The notes beneath the pieces were generated by a model. That model saw only the letters and a list, made by a program, of their open reading frames with translations, did not search any database and was not told where the DNA came from. From Saccharicrinis fermentans DSM 9555 = JCM 21142 (lineage in GTDB: Bacteria > Bacteroidota > Bacteroidia > Bacteroidales > Marinilabiliaceae): a DNA stretch of 64,000 bases. The position numbers and the translations under genes were made by a program. Every line of letters begins with the position of its first letter. Within the stretch, counting starts at the first letter, position 1. Below are positions 7,905-16,606 of this stretch, piece after piece. The DNA lies in contig NZ_KI912107.1 of NCBI RefSeq assembly GCF_000517085.1, forward strand, positions 5,862,712 through 5,926,711. Direction: 5' to 3'.

Positions 7905-10900
7905 ATGAATAAATTTATTCTTACGCTCACCATATCATTGATGTTGCTTTTGGAGGTAGCTGGACAACAGCAGTATTCATTTTTACAGGTGAATAGTGCT
8001 GATGGCTTGGTGAGTAACCGAATTACCTGTATACATAAAGGATCGAGAGGTTTTATATGGATAGGGACAAAGGCAGGTTTAAGCAGATATGATGGTGTGC
8101 GGGTCGTTAATTATAAACACGATTCAAATGATTCTACTTCATTGCCCAATAATTATATCATAAAAATTCAGGAAGACGCCAGCGGTAACTTGTTGATTCA
8201 AACAGGAACTGCTTTTTTTGTTTATAATATTCACAAGGAAAAATTTTGCCTGGATATCAATAAATATTTGGGTATTAAGCCGGGAGCACTTTATATAGAA
8301 GGGATTTATTGTGATCGTAATAAGGAAATTTGGATAAAGACATACCATCAACGCTATTACCAGAAATGGAATAGAGATAAGCATGTACTGGAGGATAAGT
8401 TCCAATCAACAATAAAGGAAGAGACGCCATTGATAGATTTTAAACATGCCAACAATGCCTATTATTATCTGTTTAGTGATGGCCGTATTGAGTGCTATGA
8501 CGAGCTTACATTTGATCTTTTATTTACAAACGATTTTTTATTGGGTAAAGCGGAAGGAGGAAGCTTGACACCAGGCATCTTTGTTGATAAAGAGAATGAT
8601 ATTTGGTTTTATGGTAATAACAATGGTGTTTTTCATTATAATTCATTGTCCGGAGAATGGACTAATTACAGTAAGAATAAAGGAAATAGAGGCTTAAGCA
8701 GTGATATTATTTATGAGGTAATACAAGATGATAAGGGCTTAATGTGGGTAGCTACAGATCATGGAGGAATCAATATCATCAATAAATACTCTGGTGAAAT
8801 TGTGAAGCTGAAACATCAATCAGATAACGACAAAAGCATAGCAGGTAATTCTGTTACCGATTTGTATGTTGATGATAACCATATTATTTGGGCAGCAACC
8901 AATAAAAACGGTGTGAGTTATTATCACGAGAGTATCCATAAGTTTCAGCATTACAGAAACCTTTTGTCGGATAGTAATAGTTTGCCTTTTAATGATGTAA
9001 ATTGTTTCCTGGAGGATAAAATTGGTAACTTATGGATTGGAACCAACGGAGGAGGGCTGGTTTATTATAACAGAGCATTAAATACTTATAAGACTTACAA
9101 ATACAATAAGTATGATACTTTATCTTTAAGTAGCAATGTGGTGATGAGCCTCTTTATTGATGGTCAGGAAAATCTCTGGATTGGAACATATGCCGGTGGT
9201 GTCAACCGCTTTGATGGGCATCATTTTAAAAGATATCAATTTAAAACGCATTGGAATAGCGGATTAATGAATGATAATATTTGGTCTATTATTGAAGATA
9301 AGGATCATCAGATTTGGATAGGTACCAATGGTGGAGGAATAGAGATTTACGATAAAGATAAGGACCTTTTTTATCCATTGCATAATAATGGACAGTTCAA
9401 TATACCTACTAAGTATATTGCCGATTTACATCAGCTAGCCAATGGAAATGTGTTAGTAGGAACTGCCTATGGTGCTTTTTTGTATGATACCAAGGAACAG
9501 CGCTATAAAAGGATTCCTGGGCTTAACGAGGGCTTGAGCTTTGTCAATAAAGTGGTCAATGCAGTCTTTGAAGATTCAAGAGGATTATATTGGTTGGCTA
9601 CGAATGAAGGGTTGATCGTTGTTGATCCGCATTCGTCTTATGTTAAGGCGTTTACACGAGAGGATGGATTGCCGGAGCATATTATGAACTGTATTGTGGA
9701 AGATGAGTTTCAAACGATTTGGGTTAGTAAATCAACTGGTCTGAGTCAAATAATTGTCCATAAATCCTCCCGGGATAAGGAATATAATTTTCATATCTAT
9801 CATTTTACAGAGGCAGATGGTCTTCAAGCCAATGAGTTTAATCCTAATGCGGGCTATAAAACAAAGAATAACGAATTGCTTTTTGGAGGAGTAAATGGTT
9901 TCAACTTGTTTAAATCAAAGAATATCAAGAGTAATAAAGCCTTGTGTAAAGTCATGCTCACTGGTTTGCAGGTGTATAATCAAAATGTTTTGCCAGATCA
10001 TATCATCAGGAATGTAAAACTACTGGATGAGTCTATTACCACGACAAAGCAAATTGTATTAAAGCATTCCATGAATGTGTTTTCTATTGATTTTGCAGCG
10101 TTGAACTACTTTATACCTGAAAAGATTAATTATAAATACAAGCTTGAAGGGTTTAATGAGGAATGGTTAACCTTGAATAATGTGCAGCCTAGGGTGAGCT
10201 ATACGAATTTAAATGCAGGTGAATATGTATTTAAAGTAAAAGCATCCAACAATGATGGTGTATGGGGGGATGATTATACGTCGCTAAAGATTAGTGTATT
10301 GCCTCCTTTTTATGCAACGCCGATCGCTTATGTTATGTACGGCCTCTTCTTCTTTCTTATACTGATTTATTATCGTTTTTCAGCATTAAGTAAAGAACGT
10401 CTGAAGTTCTCGATTGAACAGGAACGCTTATTGTCCAAAAAAAATCATGAAATGGATGAAATGAAATTGCGATTCTTAACCAATGTAAGTCATGAATTCA
10501 GAACCCCCTTGACGCTTATCTTAACTCCTCTTCATAAATTGTTGGCGCAAGATAATTCAATGGCCAATCGAAAATTATTGGAGGTCATAGACCGGAATGC
10601 TCATCACTTGCTTAGACTTGTGAATCAGTTACTGGACTTTAGAAAACTGGAACTCCATGGAATGCGTTATAACCCTTCGTATGGAGATATTGTTAGCTTC
10701 TTGCATGGTGTAATTGGTAATTTTCAAGAAGCTTTTGAGAAAAAGAATATTGATTTTCAGTTTCTTCATGACAAGGATTCTTTTATGTTTAATTTTGATA
10801 GTGATAAACTGCAGAAGGTTATCATGAATTTATTGTCCAATGCATTAAAGTTTACGCCACCTAAAGGTATGGTAAAGCTTAAGCTGAATGTGGATCAACA

Positions 10901-11996
10901 GTTAAATATGGTTTGTATTCTCATCAAAGACAATGGTATTGGAATTAGGAAAGAGGATATGGATAAGATATTCGAACGTTTTTATCAATCGGCATATAAT
11001 CAAAAACTGGGTTTGTCCGGAAGTGGAATTGGACTCAACCTTGCCAAAGAAATGGTGCTGCTCCATAAAGGAACCATTGCGGTTGAAAGTACGGAAGGCG
11101 AAGGGGCTGCATTTACCGTGCGTTTACCTGTTGAAATTAGCCAAGATAACGAAGAAAATGTAATGAGTAAAAGTGAGCAGCACGCACTGGACTCAGAAAA
11201 GAATGTAAGTATAAAGGGAAAGCCTTTGGTACTCCTGGTAGAGGATAATGATGATTTTAGAACATTTATGAGAGATGCCCTCTATGATCAGTTTACGGTA
11301 TTGGAAGCCGCTGATGGTGAGATTGGCTATGAAATGGTGCAACAAAAAATGCCTGATTTAATTATCAGCGATGTGATGATGCCCAATAAAGATGGTCTTG
11401 ACCTATGCCGAATGCTTAGAGCGGATATCAAAACATCACATATTCCGATGATATTGTTGACTGCCCGAACAGCCGATGAAGACAAAATTAGAGGATTGGA
11501 ATATGGAGCAGATGACTATATTACCAAGCCGTTTAATATGGAATTGTTGATATTGAGAATTAATAGCTTGCTTCAAAAAAGAAGTGAGATGCAAAAAGAA
11601 TTTCAAAAAACAATTGAAATAAATCCCAGCGAGGTTCATATTACTTCAATGGATGAGAAGTTAATGAAAAAAGCCATTGAACTGGTTGAAGAAAATATAG
11701 CAGAACCTGATTTTAGTGTGATAGAATTTAGTAAAAAGTTAGGGATGAGTCGGGTTCATTTGTATAAAAAGCTAACCGCAATTACCGGAAAGTCTCCCGT
11801 TGAATTTATCCGTATTATCCGTTTAAAACGCGGTGCGCAACTGTTGGAGAAGAGTCAAATGAGCATCGCAGAGGTGGCCTATGCCGTTGGTTTTAACAGC
11901 CCACGTTATTTTAGTAAATACTTCAAAGAAGAGTACGGAATGTTACCCACCGCTTATGTAAAAGCACACGCTGTACCTTCACACAATAAGAAATAA
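7905..11996 (+). CDS. Hybrid two-component system regulator (HTCS)
   Basis: Full-length 1363-residue membrane regulator. I chose ATG 7905, which opens a signal peptide (MNKFILTLTISLMLLLEVAG); a longer frame would overlap GH27. In order: repeated periplasmic propeller blades (many copies of WIGTNGGG-like motifs, about 30-680), a Y_Y_Y beta-sandwich (about 690-795), a membrane segment (about 806-826), HisKA with phospho-His863 in NVSHEFRTP, HATPase (SGSGIGLN), a receiver with Asp1156 in ISDVMMPN, and a C-terminal AraC-type DNA-binding domain. HTCS proteins bind oligosaccharides in the periplasm and activate their PUL (established). Its place inside the mannan locus suggests that it controls susC/susD at 16,607. 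The kinase-to-AraC part is very like the partial regulator at the window start. Confidence 0.95.
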   Translation: MNKFILTLTISLMLLLEVAGQQQYSFLQVNSADGLVSNRITCIHKGSRGFIWIGTKAGLSRYDGVRVVNYKHDSNDSTSLPNNYIIKIQEDASGNLLIQTGTAFFVYNIHKEKFCLDINKYLGIKPGALYIEGIYCDRNKEIWIKTYHQRYYQKWNRDKHVLEDKFQSTIKEETPLIDFKHANNAYYYLFSDGRIECYDELTFDLLFTNDFLLGKAEGGSLTPGIFVDKENDIWFYGNNNGVFHYNSLSGEWTNYSKNKGNRGLSSDIIYEVIQDDKGLMWVATDHGGINIINKYSGEIVKLKHQSDNDKSIAGNSVTDLYVDDNHIIWAATNKNGVSYYHESIHKFQHYRNLLSDSNSLPFNDVNCFLEDKIGNLWIGTNGGGLVYYNRALNTYKTYKYNKYDTLSLSSNVVMSLFIDGQENLWIGTYAGGVNRFDGHHFKRYQFKTHWNSGLMNDNIWSIIEDKDHQIWIGTNGGGIEIYDKDKDLFYPLHNNGQFNIPTKYIADLHQLANGNVLVGTAYGAFLYDTKEQRYKRIPGLNEGLSFVNKVVNAVFEDSRGLYWLATNEGLIVVDPHSSYVKAFTREDGLPEHIMNCIVEDEFQTIWVSKSTGLSQIIVHKSSRDKEYNFHIYHFTEADGLQANEFNPNAGYKTKNNELLFGGVNGFNLFKSKNIKSNKALCKVMLTGLQVYNQNVLPDHIIRNVKLLDESITTTKQIVLKHSMNVFSIDFAALNYFIPEKINYKYKLEGFNEEWLTLNNVQPRVSYTNLNAGEYVFKVKASNNDGVWGDDYTSLKISVLPPFYATPIAYVMYGLFFFLILIYYRFSALSKERLKFSIEQERLLSKKNHEMDEMKLRFLTNVSHEFRTPLTLILTPLHKLLAQDNSMANRKLLEVIDRNAHHLLRLVNQLLDFRKLELHGMRYNPSYGDIVSFLHGVIGNFQEAFEKKNIDFQFLHDKDSFMFNFDSDKLQKVIMNLLSNALKFTPPKGMVKLKLNVDQQLNMVCILIKDNGIGIRKEDMDKIFERFYQSAYNQKLGLSGSGIGLNLAKEMVLLHKGTIAVESTEGEGAAFTVRLPVEISQDNEENVMSKSEQHALDSEKNVSIKGKPLVLLVEDNDDFRTFMRDALYDQFTVLEAADGEIGYEMVQQKMPDLIISDVMMPNKDGLDLCRMLRADIKTSHIPMILLTARTADEDKIRGLEYGADDYITKPFNMELLILRINSLLQKRSEMQKEFQKTIEINPSEVHITSMDEKLMKKAIELVEENIAEPDFSVIEFSKKLGMSRVHLYKKLTAITGKSPVEFIRIIRLKRGAQLLEKSQMSIAEVAYAVGFNSPRYFSKYFKEEYGMLPTAYVKAHAVPSHNKK

Positions 11997-12210
11997 ACGC
12001 AAGTACTGAGCGTTTACTTTTCGGATTAAACTCGCCTTTTAACATATTAGCACCCTTCAGAAACATTATAGACAGCTGAGATATACTGCCCATGCTTACT
12101 TTTGAATTGTTTATAAAACAAGAGGAATTCTACAAGGAGGTAGAATGATTGGATAGATGTTCATCAACAGTGATGAGAATGTTGAAATTACTCATATAAA
12201 TATATTTAAA

Positions 12211-13050
12211 ATGAAATTTAAAGTATTGGTTTTATTGTGTCTGTTTTTCTTTTACAAACAAGGTTTTTCGCAAGACCCTCATTTTTACATTTATCTATGT
12301 TTTGGGCAGTCCAATATGGAAGGTCAGGGTCGTATCGAAGAGCAAGATAGTGTGGCCAATAGTCGATTTAAAGTGATGCAAGCTATCGATTGTTCCAACT
12401 TAAATAGAGAAAAGGCAAAATGGTATCCTGCAGTAGCCCCCTTATGCCAATGCTATTCGGGATTGTCGCCAGTTGATTATTTTGGCCGAACCATGCTGGA
12501 TAATTTGCCTCATGATATTACCATTGGTGTTATTAATGTGGCCATTGGAGGCTGTGATATCAGGTTGTTTGATAAGGATATTTACATGAATTATGACAGT
12601 ACCTATACCGATCAGTGGTTTGTTGAAAAGGTGCAGGCTTATGGTGGGAATCCTTATCATCATCTGATATCGCTGGCGAGACAAGCGCAAGGTGATGGTG
12701 TTATTAAGGGAATTCTTCTTCATCAAGGTGAAACAAACACAGGCGATACTCAATGGCCTTGGTATGTAAAAAAGATATATAATGATATGTTGAAAGATTT
12801 ACATTTAAAAGCCAAACAAGTGCCACTATTGGCAGGTGAAGTGGTTCACCAGGAACAACATGGTAGCTGTGCAAGTATGAACGAAATTATAGCCACCTTA
12901 CCTGAGGTGGTTAAAACCGCCCATGTGGTTTCGTCGCGAGGATGTACAGCAAAAGCGGATAGTGTGCATTTTAATGTCGAAGGTTATCGGGTTTTAGGTA
13001 ATAGATATGCTGAAAAGATGTTGCAATTGAAGGGTGCTAAACATAAGTAA
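12211..13050 (+). CDS. SASA-domain (sialate O-acetylesterase-like) SGNH esterase, secreted
   Basis: Predicted carbohydrate O-acetylesterase. I chose ATG 12211, which gives a signal peptide (MKFKVLVLLCLFFFYKQGFSQ); the in-frame ATG at 12157 adds 18 unlikely residues. The nucleophile is Ser34 in CFGQSNMEG, a second block is LLHQGETNTGD and the C-terminal Asp/His block is ADSVHFNVEGYR. This pattern is the SASA/DUF303 family, shared with CE6 acetyl xylan esterases. It is different from the CE2 esterase at 1042, so the locus has two deacetylases of distinct families. The preceding 214-nt spacer contains a small hairpin (12127-12133/12140-12146) and nothing else clear. The broken GH26 gene starts 9 nt after its stop. 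Confidence 0.85.
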   Translation: MKFKVLVLLCLFFFYKQGFSQDPHFYIYLCFGQSNMEGQGRIEEQDSVANSRFKVMQAIDCSNLNREKAKWYPAVAPLCQCYSGLSPVDYFGRTMLDNLPHDITIGVINVAIGGCDIRLFDKDIYMNYDSTYTDQWFVEKVQAYGGNPYHHLISLARQAQGDGVIKGILLHQGETNTGDTQWPWYVKKIYNDMLKDLHLKAKQVPLLAGEVVHQEQHGSCASMNEIIATLPEVVKTAHVVSSRGCTAKADSVHFNVEGYRVLGNRYAEKMLQLKGAKHK

Positions 13051-13059
13051 AATGATCGT

Positions 13060-13547
13060 ATGAGAGTATTTTTAGCTTGTTACATTGTGCTATTCATCTT
13101 GGCTGGTTGTAAAACAAAGCAAGAAGAACATAGCGAAAACAAAAATTGTTCGATCTCCTGATAGCTATGAAAGGTGAAGGCGTTTTGTTTGGTCACCAAG
13201 ATACCTATGCTTATGGTATCAGTTGGAATGATGTTCCTGGTGAATCTGATGTGAAGCGCGTGGCAGGTGATTATCCGGCGCTGTTTGGATGGGAATTGGG
13301 AGGCATTGAAAAAGGAGCAAGCGCTAATCTGGATAATGTATTATTTGAGAATATTAGAAAATATGCAGTGAAGGCCTTCCGGCAGGGTGGAGTGAATACC
13401 TTTAGCTGGCATCCTTTCTCTGTTATAGATAGAGCCGATTCGTGGAGTACAGAAAAGCATGTGGTGGAAAAGATAATTCCGGGAGGAATTTATCATGAGG
13501 CTTTTAAAAGAGATCTGGATATGTTGGCTTATTTTTTCAGCCTCTAG
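13060..13547 (+). pseudogene. Broken GH26 beta-mannanase, N-terminal half
   Basis: ATG 13060 opens a lipoprotein signal (MRVFLACYIVLFILAGC), but this frame stops at about 13160. The family sequence continues in another frame from about 13146 (LFDLLIAMKGEGVLFGHQDT, then GWELGGIE and FSWHPFS), so a one-base shift lies in the A-rich run near 13138-13147. These motifs are the N-terminal part of GH26 endo-mannanases. The homology stops at YFFS near 13540, before the region that carries the two catalytic glutamates, and continues as a different gene. The product cannot be an active mannanase. The frameshift alone could be a base-call error; the truncation could not. Confidence 0.85.
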
Positions 13548-13785
13548 TATGTCTCAAAAGCTTGGCTGGACCATCGGTGGTTCTGTTACTTTATGGCTGT
13601 TGGCTTTTTATGGTTTTGAGGCCAATGTGGAACAATCAGCGCATACCATTCAGGGTATTAAATACATGATGAGTTTTGTGCCTGGTGCAGCCGCTCTTCT
13701 GTCTGGTTTGGCCATCATGTTTTATCCGTTGAGCGACCAAAAAGTAGAAGGCATTATAAATGATTTAGAGTTGAGAAGTAAATAG
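13534..13785 (+). pseudogene. 3' remnant of GPH-family Na+/sugar symporter
   Basis: From about 13534 the frame reads FSASSMSQKLGWTIGGSVTL and continues through ANVEQSAHTIQGIKYMMSFV to a C-terminal FYPLSDQKVEGI. This is the last 80 or so residues of a glycoside-pentoside-hexuronide (MelB-like) symporter, with two membrane segments. The N-terminal 350 or so residues are missing. The fragment is joined directly to the GH26 piece, and the join lies in a short T-rich stretch shared by both sequences (about 13531-13544). This is best read as a deletion scar. The GH2 mannosidase starts 22 nt later, so transcription through the scar is likely. Confidence 0.85.
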
Positions 13786-13807
13786 TGATAATCCCTAAAA
13801 ATCTAAC

Positions 13808-16384
13808 ATGAAGAATATTACTGTATTTGTATTTTGTTTATGCCTATTTAATGGTTGTGTACAGCAAGGCGAAGGTTCTATGTCTGTATTGGAAATTAAT
13901 AAGGGTTGGACTTACCAAGAAGTGGATGGAACACATACCGGTAATGCAACGGTTCCGGGAACCATTCATACCGACTTACTTCATAATGGTCAGATTGAAG
14001 ATCCATTTTATAGAACCAATGAAAAGGACTTGCAATGGATTGATAAGAAAGACTGGATTTATAAAACCACTTTTGATGTGGATATAGAAACGCTTCGTAA
14101 GGATGTTTCTGTGCTGAATTTTAAAGGCTTGGATACTTATGCCGATGTGTATTTGAACGGAAAGCTAGTATTAAAGGCGAATAATATGCACCGAACATGG
14201 TCGGTGGAGGTGAAAGACTTTCTAAAGGAAGGGAAGAATCAGCTTAAGGTATACCTGCATTCGCCCATTAAAAAAGGATTAGAGCTGTATGATCAGTCGG
14301 CTTATGCCTATCCTGCAAATAATGATCAGTCAGAAAATGGAGGCCTGGGAGAAAAGAAAATTTCCGTGTTTACCCGAAAAGCGGGTTATCACTATGGTTG
14401 GGATTGGGGGCCCCGCTTTGTTACCTCCGGTATTTGGCGAAAAGTGGAACTGAGAAGTTGGAGTAGGGTAAATATTGAGTCTGTTTTTATACGGCAACCG
14501 GTAGTTACTTCTGAATTGGCCAAATTGCTTGTGGAGACAAATATAAAAGTACTTAAAGAAACTGAGGCAGAAGTAAGTATAAGCTATGAAAACGGAGATG
14601 TTATTGCTGCCAATACAAAGGTGGTGTTAAAAAATGGCCTTAATAAGGTTGTTATTCCTTTTGAAATATTGCATCCTAACCTGTGGTGGAGTAATGGATT
14701 GGGAGATCCTAATATGTATGATTTCCAGGTGCAGGTAAAAGTAAAGGAAGGTGCTGTTTCTACACAGAAAGTATCTGTTGGCCTGCGCTCTGTCAAATTA
14801 GTCAGAGAACCAGATAAGGACGGAGAATCTTTTTTGTTTGAGCTAAATGGAGTCCGGGTTTTTGCAAAAGGGGCCAATTATATTCCCAATGATTCTTTTT
14901 TACCCAGGGTGACACCAAAGGATTATGACAAGGTGGTGGATGATGCCGTTCAGGCCCACATGAATATGTTGCGCGTATGGGGAGGAGGAATATATGAAGA
15001 TGACTATTTTTATGATTTATGTGACCGTAATGGAATCATGGTTTGGCAGGATTTTATGTTTGCTTGTTCCATGTATCCCGGAAACGATGCTATGTTGCAG
15101 AATATTAAACAGGAGGCTATCGATAATGTCACCAGACTTCGTAATCATCCGTCTATCGTTTTGTGGTGTGGTAATAATGAAATTAATACGGCTTGGCATT
15201 ATTATAGTGCAGGAGGATGGGGCTGGAAAGAGCGTTATACAAAGGAGCAGCAACAAGAAATGAATCACGCATATATCGATATTTTTCATGGTGTTTTACC
15301 TGAGGTTGTAGAAGATTTGACTGAACTTGATTACTGGCCTTCTTCTCCGCAAGCAGGGTATGAACCCCAGAATCATGCCAGCTATGAATCAACATCGGGT
15401 GATACCCATTATTGGGGTGTGTGGCATGCTTTACATCGTTTTGAGGATTTTGATAAATATAAATCGCGCTTTATGAGCGAATATGGTTTTCAGTCTTTTC
15501 CTGATTTTAAGTCGGTACAATCTTATGCAATTCCTGCAGATTACGATATTGAATCAGATGTGATGACTGCTCATCAACGCAGTGGTATCGGTAATCTTCG
15601 TATTAAAAGCTATTTGAGTTGGTATTATCAAGTGCCGGATGACTTTGAGGAATTTTTATATTTGAGTCAAGTACTTCAGGCAAAGGGAATTGGAATGGCT
15701 ATTGAAGCGCATCGCAGAGCAATGCCCTACTGTATGGGATCCTTGTACTGGCAAATCAATGATTGCTGGCCCGTTGCCAGCTGGAGTAGTACAGATTACT
15801 ATCATAAGTGGAAAGCAGCGCATTATGCAGTTAAAAAGGCCTTTGAGCCAGTACTTATTAGTGCTGTTAATAAATCGGATTCAGTGGCTGTTTATGTGGT
15901 TTCTGATTTACAAAGTGATGTTGAAGCAACACTCAATATACAATGTATGGATATGGATGGGCATGTGCTGTATGAGAAAAATAATAATATTGTTATTCAA
16001 GAGAATACAAGTGCATTGTTACTATCATTAGATACCAAAGAAATCAAGAATTTTAATAAGGAGTCGTGTTTCTTCGTTTTTAGGTTGGAGAGTCATGGAG
16101 AAATGATCACTTCCAGATTGCATTACTTGGTACATACTAAGGATTTAAGACTCAATGTGCCTCAAATAGAGCTTTCTATTGAAGAAGCACAGGGGGAAAC
16201 CTACTTAAATGTGAAATCCAATACCCTAGTTCGTAATTTATATTTATATGATGATCAGTCGGCCTTTGTTTTGGACGATAATTATTTCGATCTCTTGCCG
16301 GGTGAAGTGCAGCGTATCAGGGTTTTAAGGCATAATAATCCACTGGATGTGGAAGGAGTTAACTTTAGGTACATAAGGCGTTAA
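13808..16384 (+). CDS. GH2 exo-beta-mannosidase lipoprotein
   Basis: Releases mannose from non-reducing ends of beta-manno-oligosaccharides. Signal peptide with lipobox and Cys17 (LFNGCVQQ). A jelly-roll sugar-binding domain (about 30-210) is followed by an Ig-like domain, then a TIM barrel with acid/base Glu458 in WCGNNEINTAW and nucleophile Glu558 in MSEYGFQSFP, and C-terminal beta domains. The WCGNNE and SEYGFQS forms and the length of 858 match beta-mannosidases rather than beta-galactosidases of GH2. It follows the deletion scar by 22 nt and lies upstream of susC. This gene, GH27 and the epimerase define the mannan character of the locus. Confidence 0.95.
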   Translation: MKNITVFVFCLCLFNGCVQQGEGSMSVLEINKGWTYQEVDGTHTGNATVPGTIHTDLLHNGQIEDPFYRTNEKDLQWIDKKDWIYKTTFDVDIETLRKDVSVLNFKGLDTYADVYLNGKLVLKANNMHRTWSVEVKDFLKEGKNQLKVYLHSPIKKGLELYDQSAYAYPANNDQSENGGLGEKKISVFTRKAGYHYGWDWGPRFVTSGIWRKVELRSWSRVNIESVFIRQPVVTSELAKLLVETNIKVLKETEAEVSISYENGDVIAANTKVVLKNGLNKVVIPFEILHPNLWWSNGLGDPNMYDFQVQVKVKEGAVSTQKVSVGLRSVKLVREPDKDGESFLFELNGVRVFAKGANYIPNDSFLPRVTPKDYDKVVDDAVQAHMNMLRVWGGGIYEDDYFYDLCDRNGIMVWQDFMFACSMYPGNDAMLQNIKQEAIDNVTRLRNHPSIVLWCGNNEINTAWHYYSAGGWGWKERYTKEQQQEMNHAYIDIFHGVLPEVVEDLTELDYWPSSPQAGYEPQNHASYESTSGDTHYWGVWHALHRFEDFDKYKSRFMSEYGFQSFPDFKSVQSYAIPADYDIESDVMTAHQRSGIGNLRIKSYLSWYYQVPDDFEEFLYLSQVLQAKGIGMAIEAHRRAMPYCMGSLYWQINDCWPVASWSSTDYYHKWKAAHYAVKKAFEPVLISAVNKSDSVAVYVVSDLQSDVEATLNIQCMDMDGHVLYEKNNNIVIQENTSALLLSLDTKEIKNFNKESCFFVFRLESHGEMITSRLHYLVHTKDLRLNVPQIELSIEEAQGETYLNVKSNTLVRNLYLYDDQSAFVLDDNYFDLLPGEVQRIRVLRHNNPLDVEGVNFRYIRR

Positions 16385-16606
16385 CAAATTAACACACTAT
16401 TTCACATAGAGCAACATATCTTTGGAATACTTAATTGTATTGGTTATATTATTAAGGCAAGACAAGTACATATTTTTAAGGACAAAAAAAGTATCTAAAA
16501 AACTATAGCAGATGATAAGCGTGTCTGTTGTAGTGTTTCTTGTTTAAATTTTACTTAGTGTATCATGTACAATTAGAGTGTAAAATCATTAATTAAAACA
16601 GTTTTT
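16385..16606 (+). promoter_or_regulatory. Likely promoter region of the susC/susD operon
   Basis: A 222-nt AT-rich spacer without a gene. TATCTTTG at 16417-16424 matches the Bacteroidota -7 consensus TAnnTTTG, but I see no clear TTG block at the usual distance upstream. If used, it leaves a leader of about 180 nt. An HTCS operator would be expected here; I cannot identify it by eye. Confidence 0.35.
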
